Assembly (NCBI GenBank): GCA_023394955.1
Contig: JAEWZY010000066.1
Span: forward strand, 12,799-76,798
Reading direction: 5' to 3'
Source: Bacillota bacterium
GTDB taxonomy: Bacteria; Bacillota; UBA4882; UBA8346
Length of the DNA: 64,000 nt
Numbering within the stretch: the stretch's first letter is position 1; every line of letters begins with the position of its first letter. Position numbers and translations under genes: made by a program. Below are positions 25,089-33,345 of the stretch, in pieces. The notes beneath the pieces are model-generated. The model did not search any database. It was not told the DNA's origin and worked only from the letters and a program-made list of their open reading frames with translations.

Positions 25089-26033
25089 ATGGAATTAAAT
25101 AAGTTGGGATTTACCGGCCTATCTGTTTCAAAACTCTGTTTTGGGACCCTTACCGTTGGTCCGCACCAGAAAGACTTTCGACCGGAGGCGGCCGCGGATT
25201 TATTCTGTCATGCCTTTCAATTGGGAGTCAATTTTTTTGATACCGCTGAAATTTATGGCGTCTATCGCCATTTAGCCCAGGCGTTACGGAAATTCCCGGA
25301 AATGATTATTGCTTCGCGGTCTTATGCGGTAACCGCCTCCGAAATGCGGCGGAGTATTGAGAAAGCTCGTAAAGAGTTGAACCGTGATTATATCGACCTC
25401 TTCGGTTTGCATGAGGTGGAGAACGCCGCTGCGCTAAAAGGACATCGGGGAGCGCTTGATTACTTAACCAAGGCTAAAGCGGATGGAATTATCAAAGCGG
25501 TGATGATTTCCACCCATACCGTGGCCGGGGTAAGAGCGGGAGCCACTGAACCGGCGGTTGATGTGATTCATCCGCTGATTAACCGGGATGGATTTGGAAT
25601 TCGGGATGGTTCAGCCGCCGAGATGGTGACAGCGATTAGGACTGCTCGCGAATTTGGGAAGGGTATCTATGGAATGAAGGCGCTCGCCGGCGGGCATTTA
25701 ATTAATAATGCCCGGGCTGCTTTTGCTTTCATCAATAGCCTTAATTGCCTGGATGCTGTTGCCGTAGGTATGCAATCATTGGCAGAGGTCAAGTTGAACC
25801 TGGCATTATTAGCTGGTCTGCCGCCATTGCCGGATTTGGAGTCTCAAATCAGTCATGAACAACGCCAACTGCATGTTGCCGGTTGGTGCCAAGGCTGCGG
25901 CCGTTGTGTGACAAAATGTAGTTTTCAGGCGTTAACTTTGGTCAATGGCCAAGTCAGGGTTGACCGTGTAAAGTGCGTCCGTTGCGGATATTGTGCTCAA
26001 GCATGTCCGGAGTTTTGTTTAAAAATTTGTTAA
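25089..26033 (+). CDS. Aldo/keto reductase with C-terminal 2[4Fe-4S] ferredoxin domain
   Basis: The 314 residues combine an aldo/keto reductase barrel (LGFTGLSVSKLCFGT at the start, then NFFDTAEIYGVYRHLAQAL with the Asp and Tyr of the active site) with a ferredoxin domain at the end. The two cluster motifs are CQGCGRCVTKC and CVRCGYCAQAC. Such fusions couple NAD(P)H-type carbonyl reduction to a ferredoxin in anaerobes. The catalytic His is represented by FGLHEVE. The substrate is unknown. It is 12 bp after the baseplate-J-like gene, and ruvX follows 10 bp later. Confidence 0.9.
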   Translation: MELNKLGFTGLSVSKLCFGTLTVGPHQKDFRPEAAADLFCHAFQLGVNFFDTAEIYGVYRHLAQALRKFPEMIIASRSYAVTASEMRRSIEKARKELNRDYIDLFGLHEVENAAALKGHRGALDYLTKAKADGIIKAVMISTHTVAGVRAGATEPAVDVIHPLINRDGFGIRDGSAAEMVTAIRTAREFGKGIYGMKALAGGHLINNARAAFAFINSLNCLDAVAVGMQSLAEVKLNLALLAGLPPLPDLESQISHEQRQLHVAGWCQGCGRCVTKCSFQALTLVNGQVRVDRVKCVRCGYCAQACPEFCLKIC

Positions 26034-26043
26034 GGGGTTTTTC

Positions 26044-26469
26044 ATGCGGTGGATGGGATTAGATGTCGGCCAACGCCGAATCGGGATCGCCCTCAGCGAT
26101 CCATTGGAATTTTTCGCCCAAGGCCATTCGGTCTTGGAACGCCATAACTCACTGGCACGTGATTTGGAGAGCTTAACAGAGATCATCAGCGCGGAAATGG
26201 TTGAAGGGATTGTGGTTGGCTTACCTAAAAACTTAAATGGAACCGAGGGTGTTATGGCCGAAAAAATCCGGGAGTTTGGAGGTAAATTGGAGCGAAAAAC
26301 CGGATTGCCGTTAGTTTTTTGGGACGAACGGCTTTCCACTGTCGCGGCTGAAAAGGTCCTTTTAGAGGCGGATCTCTCAAGAAAAAAAAGAAAACAAAAG
26401 ATCGACCAAGTAGCGGCGGTATTTATTCTCCAAAATTACCTCGATTTTCGGAAGCGGAAAAGAGACTGA
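26044..26469 (+). CDS. ruvX: Holliday-junction-resolvase-like pre-16S rRNA nuclease RuvX/YqgF
   Basis: RuvX trims the 5' end of 16S rRNA precursors and has an RNase-H-like fold. The 141 residues show the N-terminal GLDVGQRRIGIALSD with the first catalytic Asp, the VVGLPKNLNGTEG loop, the FWDERLSTVAAEKVL segment with the second acidic residue, and KIDQVAAVFILQNYL near the end with the third Asp. AAGGGG precedes ATG 26044. In Bacillota the gene is commonly followed by a DUF1292 gene and mltG, as here. Confidence 0.95.
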   Translation: MRWMGLDVGQRRIGIALSDPLEFFAQGHSVLERHNSLARDLESLTEIISAEMVEGIVVGLPKNLNGTEGVMAEKIREFGGKLERKTGLPLVFWDERLSTVAAEKVLLEADLSRKKRKQKIDQVAAVFILQNYLDFRKRKRD

Positions 26470-26705
26470 ATAAATTGGTTTTTCGAAAAGACACGGTGAT
26501 AGTTATCTTTTTTTAGAGAATTAAGATTGATTGAACGGGTACAATAGCTTTGGAATAAACCCGGTTCAATTTGATTAATATGGATATGTAACGACATTAG
26601 TCTTTGATAGATAACGGTTTGCAAATTCAGCATTGCTTTGGCATTGTGCAAATCAGATAGTTTTAATAATGTAGTTGCGTATATTAAAAAAATGGAGGCG
26701 TTAAG

Positions 26706-26996
26706 ATGGCGGAACAAGAAACAAACTGGATTACTTTAGTAGACGAGGATGGTCACGAACATCGTTTTAATCTCTTAAATGTATTGGAAGTTGATGGTTT
26801 GAAATATGCGGTCATGCTTCCCGAAGTCACTCCGGAAGAGGAAGAGGACGAAGAGGCGGTAATCTTTAGGATCGATACTGATGAAGCAGGAGAAGAAGTT
26901 TTGGTCGATATTGAGGATGATCAGGAATTCGCCAAGGTTTGTGAGGTTTTAGAGGATATGTACGAAGAGGATGAAGAGGAACCGGAAGAACAATAA
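26706..26996 (+). CDS. DUF1292 protein (YrzB-like)
   Basis: The 96-residue protein is very acidic, with the DUF1292 pattern ITLVDEDGHEHRF at the start and YAVMLPE followed by Glu-rich runs. The function is unknown; the family is restricted mostly to Bacillota and sits near ruvX/mltG. TGGAGG precedes ATG 26706. The 236 bp before it show no other gene. Confidence 0.9.
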   Translation: MAEQETNWITLVDEDGHEHRFNLLNVLEVDGLKYAVMLPEVTPEEEEDEEAVIFRIDTDEAGEEVLVDIEDDQEFAKVCEVLEDMYEEDEEEPEEQ

Positions 26997-27001
26997 GTTA
27001 T

Positions 27002-27030
27002 TTGTCAGGGATTAAAATTTCTAGTATAAT
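27002..27030 (+). promoter_or_regulatory. Promoter of mltG
   Basis: TTGTCA at 27002-27007 and a perfect TATAAT at 27025-27030 are separated by 17 bp. Transcription would start near 27037, just at the AGGAGG ribosome site, so the leader is only about 15 nt. Confidence 0.75.
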
Positions 27031-27051
27031 ATTCTCCAGGAGGATGATCTA

Positions 27052-28158
27052 TTGGTGCGTCAAAGAATAACCTCTTGGATGAAGAATGCTAATTTTACTT
27101 CTCTAATAAAGTTTAATTCAAATTGCCTTTTTTCGAAGGCGGTTTGGAAGAAGCTTTGGCAAGACCACCCTCGTTTCGGGGGTGGGATCCTCATTTTCTC
27201 CATTGTTGCGGCAATTTCAGTAGCGGCGTTTTTTTGGAACTTTTTTCCGTCTGATCCTGGTTCCGCTCAGTCACAGGTTTTTGAAGTGTCTTACGGTACT
27301 TCATTGCGTCAAGTTGGAGCGCAATTACAAGCCCGCGGTTTAATCAGAAGCAGTTTGGTTTTTGAACTCTATGTCCGGTTAAACCCTAAAAAGCGTATGG
27401 TTAAAGCGGGAAGATGTAAGTTGGGACCCGGGATGAACTTGTTTCAAATTGTCAAAGAATTGAGACGGGGCATACCGGGACAAATTAGAATTACTGTTCC
27501 TGAAGGATTAACCACTAAAGAAGTAGCGGACCTTTTCGCGAGAAAGGGACTGGCTAACCGAGACCGTTTCATGACGCTCTTAAAAGACGATCAATTTATC
27601 AGCGGCATTATGGGGGATGGTTGGAAAGCCGATCCGGAAGGACATCTTTTTCCGGACACGTATGATTTCAGTCTTAACGTTAAGGAAGAAGAGATTATAG
27701 TTAAGATGCTGAAACGCTTTGACGAAGTCTTTGATGCCGAAGTCGGCGAAGTCACCCCGATTCGCAAACGACAAATTCTGATTATTGCGTCAATTGTCGA
27801 AAAAGAGGCTAAGAGAGCGGATGAACGCCAGGTAATTGCGGGTATTTTTTATAACCGGTTACGGCGGGGATATCCTTTGCAATCATGCGCCACGGTCCTA
27901 TATGCGTTGGGTAAACACAAGAAACGCCTTTATTATAAGGACCTGCAGGTTAATTCGCCTTATAACACTTATCTCTATAGCGGTTTGCCGCCGGGACCCA
28001 TTGCCAACCCAGGATTAGCCTCGATTAGGGCGGCGGTTTCACCGGCCAAAGTCGATTATTTATACTTTGTGGCCAAGCCCGACGGGAGTCATATTTTTAG
28101 CAGCACTTACAAGCAGCATTTATTGGCTCAAAGAAAGGTTGAGCGTGGTAATTATTAG
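27052..28158 (+). CDS. mltG: Endolytic murein transglycosylase MltG
   Basis: MltG cuts nascent glycan strands and ends their growth. The 368 residues have a cytoplasmic N-terminus of about 50 residues, one membrane helix (GILIFSIVAAISVAAFFWNF), and an exported YceG domain. That domain contains VPEGLTTKEVADLF, the catalytic Glu in IASIVEKEAKR, GIFYNRL, and the closing YLYFVAKPDGSHIFSSTY. TTG 27052 is 8 bp after AGGAGG; GTG 27055 is next best. The long cytoplasmic extension is longer than in E. coli MltG. Confidence 0.96.
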   Translation: MVRQRITSWMKNANFTSLIKFNSNCLFSKAVWKKLWQDHPRFGGGILIFSIVAAISVAAFFWNFFPSDPGSAQSQVFEVSYGTSLRQVGAQLQARGLIRSSLVFELYVRLNPKKRMVKAGRCKLGPGMNLFQIVKELRRGIPGQIRITVPEGLTTKEVADLFARKGLANRDRFMTLLKDDQFISGIMGDGWKADPEGHLFPDTYDFSLNVKEEEIIVKMLKRFDEVFDAEVGEVTPIRKRQILIIASIVEKEAKRADERQVIAGIFYNRLRRGYPLQSCATVLYALGKHKKRLYYKDLQVNSPYNTYLYSGLPPGPIANPGLASIRAAVSPAKVDYLYFVAKPDGSHIFSSTYKQHLLAQRKVERGNY

Positions 28159-28346
28159 TTTGTTTATAAGTGAAACTAACTTGATTTAGTTTTTAAAAAC
28201 CGGGACTTTGAAAGCGGAGTTCCGGTTTATAATACAAACGAGAAAAATGCGTAGCATGGGATTACTATTTAGCTTCATATTATCGGTTACCGGTATTATC
28301 ATTATGAATCAGGAATTGAAAGTAGATCAAGAATAAGGAGGCAAGG

Positions 28347-28853
28347 ATGCTCGAAAAATTATGCCCTAAGTTTCAAGCGGATTCTATTTTGGATCTTAAT
28401 TTAGAAATGTTGGAAAAATCGGGGATTAAGGGTATCATTTTTGATTTGGACAATACCTTAGTAGAATGGAAGAAGGACACTCTAACTTCGGAAGTGATCG
28501 ACTTAATCTCCCGATTGAAAGATAAAGGGTTCAAATTGTGTATTCTTTCAAATGCTCTCGAACATCGGGTGGAAGCTGTTGCCCAAACCTTAAAAATCCC
28601 CTATGTGTCCAGGGCTGTTAAACCCCGTAAATCACCTTTTCGGAAAGCTTTAGAGATTATGGACACCAAGCCCGGTGAAACGGCGATAGTTGGCGACCAG
28701 CTATTTACCGATATTTTGGGTGGTAATCGGATGAAACTTTATACGATTTGGACTCCCCCGCTTAGTTCCACCGAATTTTTGAGCACCAGGGCCGTTCGGA
28801 AAATCGAACGATTGGTAATCAAGGGATTTCAGAAGAAAGGGTTCTTAAAATGA
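28347..28853 (+). CDS. yqeG: YqeG family HAD IIIA-type phosphatase
   Basis: The 168 residues show the HAD motif I in IIFDLDNTLVEWK, motif II in LCILSNA, and motifs III/IV in KPRKSPFRKAL and AIVGDQLFTDILGGN. YqeG proteins are PGP-like phosphatases of uncertain substrate, conserved beside yqeH and aroE in Bacillota. The stop overlaps the yqeH start by 4 bp (ATGA), so translation is coupled. AAGGAGG precedes ATG 28347. A 10-bp inverted repeat with one G-T pair (28198-28227) lies in the upstream gap and has no T run. Confidence 0.93.
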   Translation: MLEKLCPKFQADSILDLNLEMLEKSGIKGIIFDLDNTLVEWKKDTLTSEVIDLISRLKDKGFKLCILSNALEHRVEAVAQTLKIPYVSRAVKPRKSPFRKALEIMDTKPGETAIVGDQLFTDILGGNRMKLYTIWTPPLSSTEFLSTRAVRKIERLVIKGFQKKGFLK

Positions 28854-29953
28854 GTGTTGACTATTGCCGGGGTTGCGGCTGTGTAATGCAAAGCTCAAAC
28901 CCGAATCAGCCAGGTTATATTCCGGAGGCGGTCCGGGGCAAAAATCAAGTTTGTCAAAGATGCTACCAAATGACCCATTACGGAAAAACCGGAACCATAC
29001 AGTTGAATCAGGATCAAATCAAAGCCAATATTCAAAAAGCCATCGGATTAAGCCGGTTATCTGTGATCGTGGTTGATTATTCGGACTTAACCGGCACCCT
29101 GCCGGCTTGGTCCGCTTGGGTATCGGATAAACCTTACTTAATAGTGGTCAATAAAATTGATTTGTTGCCGGAGAGGACTAAGCCAGCCGAACTTCTGGAA
29201 TACCTTCATAATTATATAGCCGATAAATTTTCTAAAACGCCGATAGCCCTTATTTTAACCAGCGGGATCAAAGGAGACGGCGTAGGAGTATTATTGGACG
29301 AGATCAAGAAAGCGACTGCTCCCGGAGATCGGATCGGATTAATGGGTATGACCAATGTTGGCAAATCATCCCTAATCAAACAAATGTTGGCGGTTGAAAA
29401 ATCTTCATTGGCGCCAACCATTTCTAAGTATCCCGGAACCACTCTCGGCTTGAGTAATTGGGGTATCCTCAAAGGCCGAAATACTTTGATCGACACTCCG
29501 GGGATGGCGGCGGAAGACCGGATGGGGGACTTGCTTTGTCCCGAATGCGCTAGCCGATTAGTTTCCGCCTCAAAAATAGGGCGTAAACTGTGGGGGATAA
29601 AACCCCGAAAAGGTATGATCATCGGCAATTATTTCGGTATAGCGCAAATGGGTGATTCCGAAGCGGTGTTACTTACCTTTGTAGCTCCTGAACTACCGAT
29701 CCATCGGACCGATGGTTCCAAGATCGGTGATTTTTTAAAAAATGCCCCTGCATGGCTAGGTAAAATCTGCAAAAAGTGTTCTCAAAAATTAAGATGGAAG
29801 GAAGAGGATATAAGGCTGAACGCTAATAATGACTTGGGCGTTGCCGGGTTGGGTTGGTTTTCATTAAGGGGTGGGAATACTGAATTAAAAATATGGTATC
29901 CGGAGGGTCTTCGTTTGGAAATCAGGCCCGCTTTGGTTGGAAAGAAAAGATAA
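28850..29953 (+). CDS. yqeH: Ribosome biogenesis GTPase YqeH
   Basis: YqeH is a circularly permuted GTPase needed for 30S subunit assembly. The 367 residues start with a zinc finger (CRGCGCVMQ ... CQRCYQ). The G4 motif NKIDLL then comes before the G1 motif GMTNVGKSS and the G3 motif DTPGM, the permuted order that defines the family. A second Cys pair near residues 305-310 (CKKC) is also present. It overlaps yqeG by 4 bp. Confidence 0.96.
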   Translation: MSVDYCRGCGCVMQSSNPNQPGYIPEAVRGKNQVCQRCYQMTHYGKTGTIQLNQDQIKANIQKAIGLSRLSVIVVDYSDLTGTLPAWSAWVSDKPYLIVVNKIDLLPERTKPAELLEYLHNYIADKFSKTPIALILTSGIKGDGVGVLLDEIKKATAPGDRIGLMGMTNVGKSSLIKQMLAVEKSSLAPTISKYPGTTLGLSNWGILKGRNTLIDTPGMAAEDRMGDLLCPECASRLVSASKIGRKLWGIKPRKGMIIGNYFGIAQMGDSEAVLLTFVAPELPIHRTDGSKIGDFLKNAPAWLGKICKKCSQKLRWKEEDIRLNANNDLGVAGLGWFSLRGGNTELKIWYPEGLRLEIRPALVGKKR

Positions 29954-30008
29954 TGATAAATAGTCTGAACAAAAAGGAGTTTGGCGGGGAAAGACGAAAT
30001 ACTAACAA

Positions 30009-30872
30009 ATGAATTCTTTGTTGATCAAAGGCGACACTCAAGTTCTGGCCGTGTTCGGCGACCCCATCGGCCACAGTCTTTCGCCGGTGATGCATAACGC
30101 CGCCTTTCAAGCCTTGGGTCTAGACTGTTTTTACATACCTTGCCATGTTCGGCCGGAACAATTAAGAACGGCGGTAATGGGGATTCGCGCTTTGAATTTC
30201 AAGGGGGTTAATGTTACGATTCCCCATAAGCAAGTAATAGTAAGTGAGCTGGATGAAGTTTTCGGCGATAGTCTGCTAAGCGGATCAGTTAATACTATTA
30301 TCAACCGAAAAGGAAAACTCTACGGCGCCAGCACCGACGGAATCGGTTTGGTAAGGTCCCTCCAGGAAGAAGGCGATTTCCAAGTAGGTGGCAAGAATAT
30401 ATTGATACTGGGGGCCGGAGGTTCGGCGGCTGCCATAATCTACCGTTTAATTGCAGAAGAAGTCGGTTCCATTACTCTTTTAAACCGCACTTTAAAAAAT
30501 GCGACAACTCTAAGCCAAAAAGTGTTAAGTGATACCGGTTTCTCCCTAGATACGGGTGAGTTTAACCAATTAACCACTTTAGAATGGAACTCAATCGATT
30601 TGGTGATTAACGCCACCCCGGTTGGGCTGAAAGATCAAGGTTCATTAGTGCCGGAACAGTTATTGCGTCCGGAGTTATTCGTTTATGACTTAGTGTACCA
30701 TGGGGGAACGAGCACCCCTTTTGTTGACCAAGCAGTCAAAGCGGGTTGTCGGGTTTTATCGGGGCTTTCCCTACTTTTGTATCAGGGCGCGGAAAGTTTT
30801 CGGTTATGGTTTGAAATGGACCCGCCGATAAAAGTTATGAGAGAGGTTTTGACAGCTTTTAAACAACCATAA
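30009..30872 (+). CDS. aroE: Shikimate dehydrogenase
   Basis: AroE reduces 3-dehydroshikimate with NADPH in aromatic amino acid synthesis. The 287 residues contain GDPIGHSLSPVMHNAAF near residue 20, the catalytic Lys in NVTIPHKQ, the NADP loop LGAGGSAAAI and the closing SLLLYQGAESFRLW. ATG 30009 is used; its ribosome site is weak. The yqeG-yqeH-aroE order is common in Bacillota. The secretin gene follows after 18 bp, and in several Bacillota type IV pilus or competence genes follow aroE. Confidence 0.96.
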   Translation: MNSLLIKGDTQVLAVFGDPIGHSLSPVMHNAAFQALGLDCFYIPCHVRPEQLRTAVMGIRALNFKGVNVTIPHKQVIVSELDEVFGDSLLSGSVNTIINRKGKLYGASTDGIGLVRSLQEEGDFQVGGKNILILGAGGSAAAIIYRLIAEEVGSITLLNRTLKNATTLSQKVLSDTGFSLDTGEFNQLTTLEWNSIDLVINATPVGLKDQGSLVPEQLLRPELFVYDLVYHGGTSTPFVDQAVKAGCRVLSGLSLLLYQGAESFRLWFEMDPPIKVMREVLTAFKQP

Positions 30873-30890
30873 TTAACGGAGGTCAATGTT

Positions 30891-32588
30891 TTGAAATTGT
30901 TTTTGCGGCATCTTCTGGTTTTACTGCTAATAATAGGCGTCTGTCCGATTAGCCAAGCTGAAAATGGTGCTGTTTTAACCCAGGACCTGGAATATATCAA
31001 CTCCGATTTAGAGGATGTAATCAGAGATTTGGCGGAGCTCGGCGGCTTTCGTGTCATTTTAGACCGTCAAGTCCGAGGTGAAGTTAGCTTAACCTTGATG
31101 CATGGCATAACTGCCAAGGAGGCCGTTGGAACGGTAGCCCGAGGTTATGGGTATAGCAGCCGTTGGCTTAATGCTTCGGCCTTAATGATCGGGACATCGG
31201 CTTTTATAAACGGAAATTTCGCAGCCCGTTCCACCCGGATTCACACTCTAAAAAATGCCGATCCGGTTTTAGTAGCTGAAAAACTACAAACCGTTATTCC
31301 TAGGGACCGGATTAGGATCAACCATGAAACGAAAGAATTGACGGTTACTGCAGACATTGCGGAACACCAAAACATTTCGGATTTGATTAACCGGCTTGAT
31401 TATTCCAATTCCTCGATCAGCCTGGAAATACGAGTTGAAGAAATCGACGACATCTTATGGAAAACGCTGCGTTTGGAAACAGATTGGCGATCAACCGAAT
31501 TAGGCGCTGTTATTCTCAATGTTGGGCAGCAAAGACTACTCCAGGGTAATGCCGATCATCTTTTGCTCGGCAAATCGGATTTGACTTGTTTTAATTATCA
31601 AGAGGCCAAATTATTACTGGGCGATTATCAAATTAAACCAGCGCAACCAAGCAATGGGCAGGTCAATCAAAAGCCCGTTATGGAGCTGGAAAGTGGGACG
31701 CAATTGATTCTTACTCCGTCTTTTCTTAACAGTGATCGGTTGCAACTGAAAATTAATACCTCTATTAAAACCATCGCCAATGATCAACAGACTATCTTAC
31801 GGGGTATTCATTCAATCATTGGGATGAATCTTGGAGAGACTATTCTTATTAATGGCGTATTGCAAAGGAATGAATATCTTAATTTAAAACAAACAACCGG
31901 CTACCAATATCCAATTTTAGCAAACCTCTTTGAGAGAGGAACTCATTCGGATACCGGACAACCGGGCAGAATCATTCTTCTGATCACTCCCAAGCCGTTG
32001 AATGGGAATGGACGAGCGGAAGATGGGGGATGGGATGCTCCCGCTAATAATCAATCTAATACTGTTGAAGATGATTCGCAGGAGTTATCTCATCCATTTT
32101 TGGAAGAGATTAATTCCGATGAGACCAATCATGAAGCAACGATAGGTTCCCAAGAGGAGAAACCGGTGGTGATCTTTGATGCGGTAGTAGTACCGGAAAA
32201 CCAGCCCGATAAGTCCAAACCCTCATCAAAAGGAGATGTTCGGGAAAAGGGCGATTTATTTGAGATCAACTATAGTGTAAAAAAAGGGGATACCCCGATT
32301 GGGATTTCAAGAAAATATGGGGTGGAACTCTCGACAATCTTGGTTAGGAACAATTTGACCAATGCAGATGTGATTAAGGTCGGTTCAGTTCTGGTAATTC
32401 CGGTCCCGGCTGACCGTGTCTATGTGGTAAAACCCAAAGAGACATTATGGAGAATTGCTAAAAGATATGGAATAGCGATTGAATTATTAATGGATCTGAA
32501 TGGGATTGATGATCAGACTAAAGTAAACCAAGGGCAAGCTTTAATTCTCCCTACATCAAACGAAAATGTGGTTAACCCTCAATTTTGA
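30891..32588 (+). CDS. Secretin-family outer-membrane protein with two C-terminal LysM domains
   Basis: The 565 residues begin with a signal peptide (LLVLLLIIGVCPISQA). An STN-like domain (about 30-90) and a secretin N-domain with HTLKNADPVLVAEKLQ follow. A secretin core of about 190 residues then ends in the typical PGRIILLITPKP. After an acidic, Asn/Gln-rich linker (about 370-455) come two LysM motifs starting near 457 and 510 (INYSVKKGDTPIGISRKYG and VYVVKPKETLWRIAKRYG). Secretins form outer-membrane channels for type IV pili, type II secretion or competence. LysM at the C-terminus would place a peptidoglycan-binding tail on the channel. GGAGGT precedes TTG 30891. No pilus ATPase is in the window. 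Confidence 0.9.
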   Translation: MKLFLRHLLVLLLIIGVCPISQAENGAVLTQDLEYINSDLEDVIRDLAELGGFRVILDRQVRGEVSLTLMHGITAKEAVGTVARGYGYSSRWLNASALMIGTSAFINGNFAARSTRIHTLKNADPVLVAEKLQTVIPRDRIRINHETKELTVTADIAEHQNISDLINRLDYSNSSISLEIRVEEIDDILWKTLRLETDWRSTELGAVILNVGQQRLLQGNADHLLLGKSDLTCFNYQEAKLLLGDYQIKPAQPSNGQVNQKPVMELESGTQLILTPSFLNSDRLQLKINTSIKTIANDQQTILRGIHSIIGMNLGETILINGVLQRNEYLNLKQTTGYQYPILANLFERGTHSDTGQPGRIILLITPKPLNGNGRAEDGGWDAPANNQSNTVEDDSQELSHPFLEEINSDETNHEATIGSQEEKPVVIFDAVVVPENQPDKSKPSSKGDVREKGDLFEINYSVKKGDTPIGISRKYGVELSTILVRNNLTNADVIKVGSVLVIPVPADRVYVVKPKETLWRIAKRYGIAIELLMDLNGIDDQTKVNQGQALILPTSNENVVNPQF

Positions 32589-32603
32589 TTGGCGGTGATC
32601 ATT

Positions 32604-32882
32604 GTGGATAGTACGAACTTCAAAAACTATATGGAAGATGTCGTAGTTGATGTTTACAAAGAATTTCAAAAAAATTATCCTCAGTATTGTAGTTGCCCGC
32701 GTTGCAGCGCTGACACACTAGTGTTGGCATTATCAAAATTAAAAGGGAGATATGCGGTCAGTCCCGAAGGTGAAATTTTTGCAAAATTGTCCCGGGAAGA
32801 TCGGCAAGTAAGGGCGGACGCCTTAGTAACGATTATTGAAGCGGCCGAACTCGTCGCTAAACAGCCGAATCATATCAACTAG
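32604..32882 (+). CDS. comFB: Late competence protein ComFB family
   Basis: The 92-residue protein matches the small ComFB family: NYMEDVVVDVYKEF near the start, a CSCPRCSAD zinc-type motif in the middle and LSKLKGRYAVSPEGEIF after it. Some cyanobacterial homologues bind c-di-nucleotides; the Bacillus role in competence is unclear. GTG 32604 is preceded by GGTGATC; in-frame TTG 32589 and GTG 32595 would give longer forms. It lies 15 bp after the secretin gene and is probably in that operon. Confidence 0.85.
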   Translation: MDSTNFKNYMEDVVVDVYKEFQKNYPQYCSCPRCSADTLVLALSKLKGRYAVSPEGEIFAKLSREDRQVRADALVTIIEAAELVAKQPNHIN

Positions 32883-33345
32883 GCGATTATATCCGGTTTA
32901 TTTTGTTAGTTCATCTTTATTTATTCCAATATAGCTTAAAGCCTAATGATTCTGAAATAATCATAGACGGTTGATCATTTTCATTAATCTTAAACCATTC
33001 GGGCTGTTTAATTGGTTTTACTAAAGGTTGATTAAGAGGTCGGTTAAGGTTTTTTTATTTTACTAGGAATGAACAAGGAGATTTCAGTTCGAAAGGAATT
33101 TTAAAATTCAACTTCAATTATGATCTGATTCTACTTTGGAAAGACTAAGGGTAAACATGGATTAAAAATCAGCTAATCTTTTCATAAGAACCTTGTTTGC
33201 CGGAAGAAAATTCGGTATAATAATTTTATTATTTAAGTGCGGCATTTGAATCTAAGTTTTTTTACGTGGGTCTACGGGAAACCCGGCGGAGAAATTCCCG
33301 TTTCATAGTTTTTAGATGCAAGCACAGCAGGGGGTGTTTTTTTTA
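32883..33345 (+). promoter_or_regulatory. 463-bp gene-free leader region of rnj, with promoter
   Basis: I see no ORF here. A promoter is well placed: TTGTTT at 33193-33198, a 17-bp spacer and a perfect TATAAT at 33216-33221. The resulting leader is about 118 nt. It contains ACGGGAA (33274-33280) and its complement TTCCCGT (33295-33301), a 7-bp hairpin just before the ribosome site. RNase J homologues sometimes regulate their own mRNA, but a role for this hairpin is speculation. The upstream 300 bp are A/T-rich and otherwise featureless. Confidence 0.6.
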
